Origin: UBA1724 sp963621575
GTDB taxonomy: Bacteria > Verrucomicrobiota > Lentisphaeria > Oligosphaerales > Oligosphaeraceae
Assembly: GCA_963621575.1 (NCBI GenBank)
Contig: CAVFEH010000004.1
Span: 73,076-137,075 of the forward strand
Length of the DNA: 64,000 bases
Direction: 5' to 3'
A program made the translations under genes and the position numbers. Each line of letters starts with the position of its first letter. The stretch's first letter is position 1. Shown piece after piece: positions 15,931-24,638 of the stretch. Below the pieces are notes generated by a model. It was not told the origin of the DNA. It did not search any database and was given only the letters and a program-made list of their open reading frames with translations.

Positions 15931-16986
15931 ATGAGCAAGATGGAAGGCAAGAGCGAGGCCTACAAGGCGGCCGGCGTTGACATTGACCTGGCGACCCAGT
16001 TGTTGAAGAATGTGAAGGGCCGCATTGCGGCCACCCGCACTCCGCAGGTGCTGGCTCCCATCGGTGGTTTTGGAGGATTGTATCGCATTGACTTGACACG
16101 GTGGAAGCACCCGGTGATGGTGGTCTCCGTGGACGGCGTGGGCACGAAGCTGATGATCGCCCAGATGATGGAGAAGTTCGATACCGTGGGCCACGACATC
16201 GTGAACCACTGCATCAACGACATCGCGGTGCAGGGCGCCACGCCCGTGTATTTCATGGACTACATCGGCATCGGCAAGATGCGCAGTCCTCTCTACGAGG
16301 ATGTCCTTTCCGGATGCGCGGACGCCTGCAAGGCGGAGGGCGTGTGCCTGATCGGCGGCGAGTCCGCGGAAATGCCGGGCATGTATGGCAATGACTTCGA
16401 CCTGGTGGGCTGCATCACCGGCATTGTGGAGGAGGACCAGATCATCACGGGCGAGAGGATCCGTCCCGGCCATGTGGCCGTGGCCATCGGTTCCAATGGC
16501 CTGCAGACCAATGGGTTCTCCCTGGCGCGGAAGGTCCTTTTCGAACGTGGCGGCTATGACGTGAAGGACCGTCCCGCCGAGCTGAGGGGCAAGAGCGTGG
16601 GCGAGGCCCTTCTGGAGCCCCACCAGTGCTTCTGGAAGGCGGTGAAGGCGGCCCTGGACGCCAGGTTCCCCCTGGACGGCATCGCGCACATCACCGGCGG
16701 CGGACTCTACGACAACGTCCCCCGCATCCTGCCCGAAGACGTGGATGTCCATTTCGACGCCTCCAAGATCCTGGACGCGCCACCCGTCTTCTCCCTCATC
16801 CAGAAGACCGGCGACATTGATCCCTACGAGATGTACCGCGTCTTCAACATGGGCGCCGGAATGGTCTGGTTCGTCCCCCGGGACCGCGCAGATGACGCCA
16901 TCGCCCTCATCCGCGGCGCCGGCTTCCGCGCCATGGCAATCGGCGAAGTCGTCTCCGGCAACCGCAAAGTGGAAGTCAGGCTGTAG
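15931..16986 (+). CDS. purM: Phosphoribosylformylglycinamidine cyclo-ligase
   Basis: 351 residues, standard length. AIR synthetase, fifth step of de novo purine synthesis: it closes the imidazole ring of FGAM using ATP in the cytosol. Seen: YKAAGVDIDLA at the N-terminus, PIGGFGGLYRID, VVSVDGVGTKLMIAQ with the ATP-binding DGVGTK loop, HCINDIAVQGA, LIGGESAEMPGMY, GLQTNGFSLARKV and HITGGGLYDNVPR. Start at the ATG preceded by TTAGGAAA. No other purine gene is adjacent; the next gene, a UDG-like protein, begins 79 bases later. Confidence 0.97.
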   Translation: MSKMEGKSEAYKAAGVDIDLATQLLKNVKGRIAATRTPQVLAPIGGFGGLYRIDLTRWKHPVMVVSVDGVGTKLMIAQMMEKFDTVGHDIVNHCINDIAVQGATPVYFMDYIGIGKMRSPLYEDVLSGCADACKAEGVCLIGGESAEMPGMYGNDFDLVGCITGIVEEDQIITGERIRPGHVAVAIGSNGLQTNGFSLARKVLFERGGYDVKDRPAELRGKSVGEALLEPHQCFWKAVKAALDARFPLDGIAHITGGGLYDNVPRILPEDVDVHFDASKILDAPPVFSLIQKTGDIDPYEMYRVFNMGAGMVWFVPRDRADDAIALIRGAGFRAMAIGEVVSGNRKVEVRL

Positions 16987-17065
16987 GCCCGGCCCCGCCG
17001 GCTTGCCCGCATGGCTGGCAATTGGCGGCGGGCAATTCCGGGTGGTGCCGCTCAAAAGAGCGCCG

Positions 17066-18019
17066 ATGCTCCTCCAAGACCTCCAAGAACAGATTCGGAA
17101 GATGCGCCTGCGGGGGGTGACCGCCGTGGCGTTGTCGGAGGAGAACCGCCTGGTCCTGGGGCGTCGTCCGACGAAGCGTCCGGCGGTGGAGGCACCGGCT
17201 CCGGTGGCGATGCCCTCTCAGGCACAGCGGGGGGAGACGCTCCGGCGCTTTCAGCAGGCGCAACAACCTCAGGCGCCCCAGGCGCAGCCATCCGCCCAGC
17301 CGCGCCCGCCCCAGGCGCCCTGCGGGACGTCGACTCCCGCATCCGGCCGTCGTCCGGCGGCGGAGTCCTCCTATCCCGCGCCTGCGGATGTTACCCAGGC
17401 CTCCTGGGAGGAGTTGGAGTGCGCTTGCCGGACCTGTGCCGGCTGTGGACTGCAAACGGAGCCCCGTGAGATCTTCTTCGAGAGTGGCTGTCGCCAGGCG
17501 CCGTTGATGGTCATTGGCGACGGTTCCCGGAAGACCGTGGATGAGAATGGGGCCGTGGTGGAATCCGCGGAGGACACGCTTCTGTGGAACATGATCCACG
17601 CCATGGGACGGGACCGTGAGAGCACGGATCCCGCCACCTCGGTGTACGTGGCCAGCGTGGTCAAGTGCGTCATCCGTGACGAGCGGAACGCCTCAAGCCA
17701 CCGCACGGTGCGGAATTCCGAGGTACAGGCGTGCCGTGGGCATCTCCTCCGCCAGATTGCGCTGGTGCGGCCTCGGGTCATTGTGGCGTTTGGGGGCATC
17801 ACGCTGGCGGCGTTGTTTGGCGGAGGCAGCATTTTGGAGCTCCGGGGCAGGTGGCAGGAGTTCCAGGGAATTCCGGTGATGCCCACCTACTCTCCCGGTT
17901 TTGTGCTGGGCACGGCGCAAAACCAGAACAAGGAGAAGGCCCTCAAGCGCCTGGTCTGGCAGGATCTTAAGCTTGCCATGGCGAAACTCGCGGAGACGGC
18001 GCCGGCGTCGGCGACCTAG
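17066..18019 (+). CDS. Divergent family-4 uracil-DNA glycosylase-like protein
   Basis: 317 residues. After a low-complexity Gln/Pro/Ala region (about 50-110) comes a domain with the family-4 UDG layout. Cysteines of the 4Fe-4S cluster appear conserved: Cys121-x2-Cys124 near the domain start, Cys201 in VVKCVIRDER and Cys223 in VQACRGHLL, plus LVRPRVIVAFGG. However motif 1, GEAPG in active members, reads GDGSR at about 151-155, and the HPS motif reads TYSPG at 274-278, so the catalytic His and the usual acid-loop residues are absent. It is either inactive on uracil or has a different specificity. Start chosen at the ATG opening the conserved N-terminal helix; it lacks a clear ribosome site. Confidence 0.7.
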   Translation: MLLQDLQEQIRKMRLRGVTAVALSEENRLVLGRRPTKRPAVEAPAPVAMPSQAQRGETLRRFQQAQQPQAPQAQPSAQPRPPQAPCGTSTPASGRRPAAESSYPAPADVTQASWEELECACRTCAGCGLQTEPREIFFESGCRQAPLMVIGDGSRKTVDENGAVVESAEDTLLWNMIHAMGRDRESTDPATSVYVASVVKCVIRDERNASSHRTVRNSEVQACRGHLLRQIALVRPRVIVAFGGITLAALFGGGSILELRGRWQEFQGIPVMPTYSPGFVLGTAQNQNKEKALKRLVWQDLKLAMAKLAETAPASAT

Positions 18020-18059
18020 CTCCCCGCACGGATCCCCAATCCATTTTTGCATGTTGCAC

Positions 18060-18087
18060 GCCCCCGCCCTCCTTTTTCGGCGGGGGC
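18060..18087 (+). terminator. Strong GC hairpin before the rpiB-glyA gene
   Basis: Perfect 9-bp stem GCCCCCGCC/GGCGGGGGC. The T run lies in the loop rather than after the stem, so it may act as a leader hairpin instead of a terminator. Confidence 0.35.
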
Positions 18088-18120
18088 TCCTCAATCTCAC
18101 CCTAGAACGGAGACAAGACA

Positions 18121-19845
18121 ATGCTTACCGACTGGAAAACCGCTTCCGGAGTCATCAAGATCGGCCTGGCGTCGGACCACGGGGGCCTGGCGAAGAAGGA
18201 CTTCCTGGCCGGAGAGTTGCGGAAGATGAACGGCTATGAGGTCGTGGACTTCGGACCCGCCTCCCTGGACCCCGAGGACGACTACCCCGATTACGCGGCG
18301 CCCCTGTGCGTGGCCCTGCGGGACGGCAAAATCAACTGCGGCATTCTGGTGTGCCGCAGCGGCGTGGGAATGTCCATTCTTGCCAACCGCTTCCATGGCC
18401 TGCGCGCCGCGCTGGTGGAGAGTGTCCAGAAGGCCCGTGCCTGCCGCGACCACAACGACAGCAATATCCTGGTCACGGGCGGCGACGCCTTGTCCGATGT
18501 GGAGACGCTGGAGATCGTGAAGGCCTGGCTGGACACCCCCTTCAGCCAGGGCGAACGGCACATCCGCCGCCTGGAGAAGGTGGAGAAGGACTCCCTGGAC
18601 GAGATTGCCGCTCTCCGTGGCGTGGATCCCGAGCTGGCGGCCCTCATCGACCGCGAGCAGCGCCGGCAGGAGGACGGGCTGGAGCTCATCGCCAGCGAGA
18701 ACTTCACCTCCCCCGCTGTCCGCGCCGCCCAGGGCTCCATCCTCACCAACAAATACGCCGAGGGCCTCCCCGGCAAGCGCTATTACAACGGCTGCACTTT
18801 CGTGGACCAGGTGGAGCAGCTGGCCATTGACCGCGCGAAGGCGCTCTTCGGCGCCGAGGCGGCCAATGTGCAGCCCCATTCCGGCAGCCAGGCCAACCAG
18901 GAGGTCTACTTCGCGCTGCTCCAGCCCGGCGACACCGTGCTGGGCATGAGCCTGGACGCCGGCGGGCACCTCTCACATGGCCTGAAGGTCAATTTCAGCG
19001 GCCGCACCTACAATTTCGTGGGATACGGCGTCAGCCGCGACACCGAGACCATCGACTACGACGAGCTGGAGCGGACCGCCCTGGAGATCAAGCCCAAGAT
19101 GATCCTGGCCGGCGCCTCCGCATATCCCCGCACCATCGACTTCCCCCGCCTGCGCCAGATCGCCGACAAGGCGGGATGCCTCCTCATGGTGGACATGGCG
19201 CACATCGCCGGACTGGTGGCGGCGGGCGTCCATCCCAGCCCCGTGCCATACTGTGACGTGGTGACCACCACCACCCACAAGACCCTCCGCGGGCCCCGCG
19301 GCGGGCTCATCTTGTGCAAGGAGCAGTACATCAAGAAGATCAACTCCGCCGTCTTCCCCGGCACCCAGGGCGGCCCCCTGGAGCACGTCATCGCCGCCAA
19401 GGCCGTCTGCTTCAAGGAGGCCATGACTCCCGAATTCAAGGAGTATGCCGCCCAGGTGGTGAAGAACTGCAAGGCGCTGGCCGCCGCCCTGGCCGAGCGC
19501 GGCTTCCGCATCGTCTCCGGCGGCACCGACAACCACTGCATGCTGGTGGATCTGCGCCCAAAGAACGTCACCGGCCGCGACGCCGCCGACGCCATGGACA
19601 GGGCGGGCATCACGGTCAACAAGAACATGATTCCCTTCGACCCTGCGAAGCCCACCGTCACCAGCGGCATCCGCGTGGGAACCGCCGCCGTCACCACCCG
19701 CGGCATGAAGGAGCCCGAGATGGTGAAGATCGCCGACTTCATGACCCGCATTGCGGAGAACATGGACGACGAGGCGGTCGTCGAGCAGGTGCACCAGGAG
19801 GTCAAGGCCCTGGCCCACGCCTTCCCCATGCCACAGTTCAAGTAG
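18121..19845 (+). CDS. Fusion protein: ribose-5-phosphate isomerase B + serine hydroxymethyltransferase
   Basis: 574 residues in a single frame with no internal stop. Residues 1 to about 155 are a whole RpiB: ASDHGG, VVDFGP, DYPDYA, the anion-hole region VCRSGVGMSILANR with the catalytic Cys, RDHNDSNILVTGG and the family's end GERHIRRLEKVE. Residues 160-574 are a whole GlyA: QEDGLELIASENF, NKYAEGLPGKRYYNG, VQPHSGSQANQ, TTTTHKTLRGPRGG with PLP-lysine Lys387, FPGTQGGP and a TSGIRVGTAAVTTRG end. It would interconvert Ru5P/R5P and serine + THF/glycine + methylene-THF. An ACGGAGAC site precedes the ATG. Both halves keep key residues, so both activities are likely, though this is inferred. Confidence 0.92.
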   Translation: MLTDWKTASGVIKIGLASDHGGLAKKDFLAGELRKMNGYEVVDFGPASLDPEDDYPDYAAPLCVALRDGKINCGILVCRSGVGMSILANRFHGLRAALVESVQKARACRDHNDSNILVTGGDALSDVETLEIVKAWLDTPFSQGERHIRRLEKVEKDSLDEIAALRGVDPELAALIDREQRRQEDGLELIASENFTSPAVRAAQGSILTNKYAEGLPGKRYYNGCTFVDQVEQLAIDRAKALFGAEAANVQPHSGSQANQEVYFALLQPGDTVLGMSLDAGGHLSHGLKVNFSGRTYNFVGYGVSRDTETIDYDELERTALEIKPKMILAGASAYPRTIDFPRLRQIADKAGCLLMVDMAHIAGLVAAGVHPSPVPYCDVVTTTTHKTLRGPRGGLILCKEQYIKKINSAVFPGTQGGPLEHVIAAKAVCFKEAMTPEFKEYAAQVVKNCKALAAALAERGFRIVSGGTDNHCMLVDLRPKNVTGRDAADAMDRAGITVNKNMIPFDPAKPTVTSGIRVGTAAVTTRGMKEPEMVKIADFMTRIAENMDDEAVVEQVHQEVKALAHAFPMPQFK

Positions 19846-19884
19846 GATACGAAGAAGCGCGTCCCCGGGAGGGGATTCCCCCGT

Positions 19885-20895
19885 ATGGCACTGACCGTCA
19901 ACTACAATGAAGAAGGCATCGCGGACAGCGTGCCGACCTACCTCTTTGACCAGGCGGAGCAGTACCGGGAGAACCCCCGGGATGCCGCCCTGGAGTGGTT
20001 CACGTCCGCCATCCAGGGGCTCTCCCTCCACTTCGGGCTGGCCTCCCTCCTGGGGAAGGGCGAGGAGGTCCCCGGGGACGTCTTGACTCCCGACCAATAT
20101 GCAGGGCTTTCCGGGCGCTTCGACTGCAAGAACTTCGATGCCGTGGACATCGTGGAGCTGGCCGTGGCCGCCGGCGCCCGGTATGTGGTCTTCCCCGCCG
20201 CGCTCCCCGATGGCTTCTGCCTCTACCACAGCCGGTCCTCCGATTTCCATGCCGTGAACAGCGCCGCCAACCGGGATCTGGTGGGCGAGCTGGCCTCCAC
20301 CTGCGAATACCACGGAATCGGGCTCTTTCTGGAGTATCCTTTCGGACGAAACCAGCGCCGCCATCCCCAGGGAGTCCCCCAGGGAATCATGGCACAGGGA
20401 GAATACCTGGATTTCGTCAAGGGGCAGCTCCAGGAATTGCTGACCTCCTATGGTCCCGTGGCGGGCATCCGCTTCACCTGCCCGGAGAGCCTCCTGGGGC
20501 GCGAGACCCCCTACGACCTGGAGGACCTCTATAAGCTGATCCGTTTCCTACAGCCGAACGCCCTGGTCTCGTTCCAGGAGGGATATGCCGGCAGCGAGGA
20601 CTTCCTCACCTCCGCCGACCTCTCCTCCGCGAAGGGCCTGCTGGCCTCCAACGCCACCCGGCCCCTGGAGATGCTCCGAATCCTCTCCGGCGGCGCCGAC
20701 CGCAGCTATTATCCCGAGCTCGCCGGATCCCACCGGAAGATCGGACAGATCTGGGAGGATCTCCGCGACGCCCACCAGCGCTCCGCGAATCTCCTGCTGA
20801 ACACCGCCCTCATGCCCGACGGCTCCCTGGACCTGGAGGATATCCAGAGCCTCCTGGCCGTGGGCGAGCGCATGGAGAAAGAGGGCCGCCCGTGA
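19885..20895 (+). CDS. GH29-like (alpha-L-fucosidase superfamily) protein lacking the nucleophile motif
   Basis: 336 residues. The N-terminal half has the family-29 barrel start: FDCKNFDAVDIVELAVAAGARYVVFPAALPDGFCLYHS, where active enzymes have a similar K-HHDGF-L-SKYS pattern, and DFHAVNSAANRDLVGELASTCEYHGIGLFLEY. Where GH29 enzymes show a WFDG-type strand with the nucleophile Asp, this protein reads GPVAGIRFTCPE (about 190-201). It is also shorter than catalytic members. I read it as a non-catalytic or re-purposed barrel. GGGAGGGG precedes the ATG. The stop overlaps the GTG of the next gene, so the two are co-translated. Confidence 0.65.
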   Translation: MALTVNYNEEGIADSVPTYLFDQAEQYRENPRDAALEWFTSAIQGLSLHFGLASLLGKGEEVPGDVLTPDQYAGLSGRFDCKNFDAVDIVELAVAAGARYVVFPAALPDGFCLYHSRSSDFHAVNSAANRDLVGELASTCEYHGIGLFLEYPFGRNQRRHPQGVPQGIMAQGEYLDFVKGQLQELLTSYGPVAGIRFTCPESLLGRETPYDLEDLYKLIRFLQPNALVSFQEGYAGSEDFLTSADLSSAKGLLASNATRPLEMLRILSGGADRSYYPELAGSHRKIGQIWEDLRDAHQRSANLLLNTALMPDGSLDLEDIQSLLAVGERMEKEGRP

Positions 20896-22043
20896 GCTTC
20901 CTCCTGGACGAACTGCCCCCCCGGCTCCCCGAGCCCGTCGACTTGGACCGGGCCGCGGGGCACACGCCCTCCGTCCTCTGCCGCCGGCAGTATGCCGTCC
21001 TGGCGGAACGTTATTCCCGGAATCCCCACGGACTCACCTGCTACGCCGAGGAGAACCGCCGTGCCCTGAAGCTGGCGGAACGCGCGATCCTCCAGGCCGC
21101 CGGCGCGCGGGAGCAGGACACCGCCGTGGTCTGGTGCGCCAATGGCACCGAGGCGCTCAATCTGGCCTTGCGGGGATTCGATTTCGGCGGCCGGCAAGGC
21201 GCCCTTGCCTGGGACCGTGGCGGACACAAGGGCCTCACCGCCACCGCACAGTCCCTGGGGGTCCCCCTCCGGGGATTCCTCCTGGACGACCAGGGGAGAA
21301 TCCCATTCTTCCCGGTGGATGGCGACGCCCCCGCCCCCGCCCTGGCCGCGCTTTCCCTGGTCAACAACGAGACCGGGGTCCTCTGGGATGGCGACCGCGC
21401 GGGGCTCCCCGCGGGATGCCGCGTCCTTTTGGACGCCTGCCAGGGCTTTGGAAAACACCCGCTTCCCTGGGAACGCGCCCACGTGGACATGATGGTCCTC
21501 TCCAGCCGGAAGGTGGGCGGCCCCGCCACCGGCGCCGCGCTCCTCCATCGACGGGACCTGAAGCTGAAGGGCCTCCTCACGGGCGGCGGACAGCAGGAGG
21601 GGCTCCTCAGCGGCACCGTGGATGTGGTCTCCTGCCTCCTCTTCGCCGCCGTGGCACAGGAGGTCTGCCAAAAAGCCGGGGACTCCCTGGCCCGCGTGGC
21701 CGCGCTCAACCGGCAGCTGCGGGAGGGCCTCCAGCGCCTGGGAGGCGGCGCCTGGCCACTCTTCTCCCCCGAGAACGCCTCGCCATACATCCTCTATTTC
21801 GCGGTCCCCGGACATCAGGGCGCCCTCGTCGCGCGGCTCCTGGCGGCGCATCACCGCATCCTGGTGGGCTCTGGAAGCGCCTGCAATGCCGAATCCAACG
21901 AGACCAGCCCGCTTCTCCAGGCACGGGGCGTCCCCGAGGACCTGGCTCGGGGCGCCATCCGCGTCAGCCTCGCCCCGGAATCCACCTCCGCCGAAATCAC
22001 CGCCTTCCTCGACGCCCTGGCGCAGGTCCTGCGGGAATACTAG
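20892..22043 (+). CDS. Cysteine desulfurase (class V aminotransferase family, NifS/IscS-like)
   Basis: 383 residues from GTG overlapping the upstream TGA (GTGA). PLP enzyme that takes sulfur from cysteine as an enzyme persulfide. Seen: ANGTEALNLAL, LSLVNNETGVLWD, LLDACQGFGK (Asp of the PLP ring contact), SSRKVGGPATGA with the PLP lysine, and GSGSACNAESNE with the active-site Cys on its loop; C-terminal RGAIRVSL. The usual SGHK before the lysine is SSRK. No iscU or suf gene lies next to it, so its sulfur acceptor is unknown. Coupling to a GH29-like gene is unusual. Confidence 0.82.
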   Translation: MSFLLDELPPRLPEPVDLDRAAGHTPSVLCRRQYAVLAERYSRNPHGLTCYAEENRRALKLAERAILQAAGAREQDTAVVWCANGTEALNLALRGFDFGGRQGALAWDRGGHKGLTATAQSLGVPLRGFLLDDQGRIPFFPVDGDAPAPALAALSLVNNETGVLWDGDRAGLPAGCRVLLDACQGFGKHPLPWERAHVDMMVLSSRKVGGPATGAALLHRRDLKLKGLLTGGGQQEGLLSGTVDVVSCLLFAAVAQEVCQKAGDSLARVAALNRQLREGLQRLGGGAWPLFSPENASPYILYFAVPGHQGALVARLLAAHHRILVGSGSACNAESNETSPLLQARGVPEDLARGAIRVSLAPESTSAEITAFLDALAQVLREY

Positions 22044-22151
22044 CCGGGGCGCCCTTGGCAAGGACAATGAGGCAGGAGGAGGCCTGGCGGGGGATTGCGC
22101 CGCAGACGGTCCCCACTTTCTCCTTTTTTCCCTCTACTCCCTCTTTATGGT

Positions 22152-23154
22152 ATGACCATCCGAGACTTGGCACGTGAATTGGGGTTGTCGGTGGCGACGG
22201 TATCGGTGGCGTTGTCGGATCATCCGGAGCGCTGCCATTTGTCGGCGGCGACGGTTTCCCGGGTGCGGGCGGCTGCTGCCCGTCTGGGTTACGTTCCGAA
22301 TCAGCTGGCCATCAAGCTGTTGCGGAAGGGCGGCACGGACACCATCGGCATCCTTTATCTGCTGGGTTCCACGGATGACCGGATTCTTCCCGTTCTGAAC
22401 CAGGTCATGAAATACTTGAGCACCCGAAAGTGCGACTACCAGGTCTTCAGCTGCCTGGACATCCACCACCAGCCTGGCGCCTTCCGGGAGACCATCCGCT
22501 ACATCCGCGGAATGCGTCTGCGGACTCTGGTGATTCTCGGGGCCATCTCGGAGAAGTATCCCCTGGAACCCGACCTCTACAAGGGACTGGATGTCTATGT
22601 GACGGACTGCGATATCCAGGGCAGGGAGATTCCGGATTTCTTCCAGTATGTGGGACTGACCAATCGCTCCGCATTCCACCAGTGGCTCGTCCAGAGCGTG
22701 GCGGCGCAGGGCGCACTCCCCATCGTTACCCACGATGGCCGTCCGGGTCCTGATTCCGGATTGGAAGGAGGAATACGGCACTGTCCTGGAGGATGTCTCT
22801 CCCTGGGACGCCTTCCGGGTGGGACGCGACTACGGCCGAAAAGTGGCCGCCGCCTTCCGTGCCGGAAAGTGCCGCACCGCCATCTTCCATAACGACCGCA
22901 TCGCCATGGGCGCCATGGAGGTCCTTCTGCAGGAGGGAATCCGCATCCCCGGGGACGTCCAGATCTTCGGCTACAACGACTCCGAATTCGACGACTTCAC
23001 AGCCGTCCCCCTCACCAGCGTGCGGTCCCCTGCCGGTGAAATGACGATGCGGGTGCTCCGGCACCTGGTGGAAAACACCCCGCTCCCGAAATCCGAAAAC
23101 TCGAAACTGCTGCTTGTCCAGAGGGGAAGCACGCTCCCGCTCCCCGGAAAATAA
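22152..23154 (+). pseudogene. LacI-family transcriptional regulator interrupted by a frameshift
   Basis: The first part (from ATG 22152) has the LacI helix-turn-helix MTIRDLARELGLSVATVSVA, the hinge GYVPNQLA, and the start of the sugar-binding core (DTIGILYLLGS). Around 22737-22750 the homology moves to the +1 frame: THDGR continues there as VLIPDWKEEYGTV, then FHNDRIAMGAMEVL and VQIFGYNDSEFDDF, ending at 23154. Together the parts make about 333 residues, the normal family length. One extra base in GGCCGTCCGGG would explain it. It may be a true pseudogene, a sequencing error, or, less likely, programmed shifting. A C/T-rich tract without Shine-Dalgarno precedes the ATG. Confidence 0.85.
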
Positions 23155-23202
23155 GGCTGGCAGGACGGTGGCTCCTTGGAGGGGCCGCGTCTCTTTGCGG
23201 CG

Positions 23203-24420
23203 CTACGGGATGCGGCGGAGCCGCGCGGCGAAGGCGCCGTCGCGGTTTTGCGCGGGATAGAGTTGCCGATGGGCTTCCAGGGTGAACCCCGGGTGGGTGC
23301 CGAGGAAGGCGTGGACTTGTGCGATATTTTCGTCTTCCTCGATGGAGCAGGTGCTGTAGACGATGCGGCCTCCGGGGCGGACGAGGGGCGCGGCGGCGTC
23401 GAGGATTCGTCGCTGGAGGGCGATGAGGTCCTTCAAGTGCGTGGCGGAGAAGTTCTGCCGGACATCAGGGCGCCGCCGGATGACGCCGGTATTGGAGCAC
23501 GGGACGTCCAGGAGAACGCCGTCCAGGGACCGGGGCGGGAGCGCGGGGCTTGTGGCGTCGAGTACCTTGCACTCGGCGAAGGGGAAGGGGGCGAGGTTTT
23601 CCTGGAGTCTCGGGAGTCGTGCGGGGGCGCTGTCGGCGGCCAGGAGGCGCCCTTCCCCCTGCATCCGTTCCGCGATGGCGACGGCCTTTCCGCCGGGGGC
23701 GGCGCAAAGGTCCGCCAGGTCCTCTCCGGGGCGGGGGTCCAGAAGTGCCGGCGCCAGCATCGTGGAGGGATCCTGGAAGTAGAATTCCTGGACGGGGGTT
23801 GTTTCGTCGGCGGGCTGGAAGAGCGTCGCGGTTGCCTCGAAGTCCAGCGGCGAGGGCAGGGGGGCCAGGGAGCCGCGGCGCCGTGCCATGACGGCTGCGG
23901 GCTCCTGCAGGAGCGCGGCCAGCGCGCGGGTCCATTCCCTGCCGTGGGCTTTGAGCCAGCGTTCGTAGAGGGGCGCGGGCAATTGGAGCCGGATGGCCTC
24001 CGGGGCCTTCTCCAGGAGGGCGGGGAGGCTCCTTCTCCCGGGGGCGTCCCGGAGGATTCCGCGCATGACGCCATTGACGAATCCGGCCTCCTGGGTGCCC
24101 CAGGCCCGCCGCGCGTGGTCCACGGCCAGGTTCACCGCGTCGTGGGGGGGCAGTCCGGCCAGCGCGTAGCATTCCACCAGGCACCATTCCAGGAGATGTT
24201 GTGTGCGGGGGCGGAGCTTTTTGCAGCGTTGCTGGAGGAGCCACTGGAGCCCCGGGTGGATGCGATTCCAGGTGAACCAGAGATTTTTGAGGAGGGGGCT
24301 GCTGTCCTCGGGGATTCCGGCTCCGGGCTTTGGGGGATGGGCAAGGAGATTCAGGAAGTCCTGGAGGGACTGTTCCGCGATGGAGGACTTTGCGGTATGT
24401 GGAGGCATGTTGGGAGGCAT
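23203..24420 (-). CDS. rsmB: 16S rRNA (cytosine-967-C5)-methyltransferase RsmB-like
   Basis: 405 residues. SAM-dependent m5C methyltransferase of the NOL1/NOP2/Sun family with an N-terminal NusB-like RNA-binding domain (about 15-150: NLAVDHARRAWG, GFVNGVMRGIL). Catalytic half: DLCAAPGGKAVAIAERM for SAM binding, LDVPCSNTGVIRRRPDVR with the PC cysteine, and IVYSTCSIEEDEN with the second, nucleophilic TC cysteine. It converges with the LacI remnant and diverges from the LysM gene. A TATATT on this strand (24499-24504) lies 78 nt before the ATG. Confidence 0.9.
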   Translation of the reverse strand: MPPNMPPHTAKSSIAEQSLQDFLNLLAHPPKPGAGIPEDSSPLLKNLWFTWNRIHPGLQWLLQQRCKKLRPRTQHLLEWCLVECYALAGLPPHDAVNLAVDHARRAWGTQEAGFVNGVMRGILRDAPGRRSLPALLEKAPEAIRLQLPAPLYERWLKAHGREWTRALAALLQEPAAVMARRRGSLAPLPSPLDFEATATLFQPADETTPVQEFYFQDPSTMLAPALLDPRPGEDLADLCAAPGGKAVAIAERMQGEGRLLAADSAPARLPRLQENLAPFPFAECKVLDATSPALPPRSLDGVLLDVPCSNTGVIRRRPDVRQNFSATHLKDLIALQRRILDAAAPLVRPGGRIVYSTCSIEEDENIAQVHAFLGTHPGFTLEAHRQLYPAQNRDGAFAARLRRIP

Positions 24421-24498
24421 GGAAGGGGGCCTGTCCCGGCGTGTGCGCCCTGGGGGGATTCAGGGTGTCTTTGGGGAGCCGAAAGCCGGGGGAATGGG

Positions 24499-24506
24499 AA
24501 TATAGT
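24499..24506 (-). promoter_or_regulatory. Candidate -10 (TATATT) for rsmB in the divergent gap
   Basis: TATATT on the minus strand at 24499-24504, 78 nt from the rsmB start; on the plus strand the same bases give TATAGT (24501-24506), which could serve the LysM gene. The spot is the only AT-rich point of the divergent intergenic region. Confidence 0.35.
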
Positions 24507-24638
24507 AACCCGCGTTCTTCCTTTTTTCGTGGGGGCGGGGGCACTTTTTTCGGGGGCGGGAGTCCAAGTTCCGCCGCACCCGCGGTCCCGGGCGGCCCTT
24601 TTCTCCTTCCTTGTCCAAACACTATGGAGATGTTTCCC

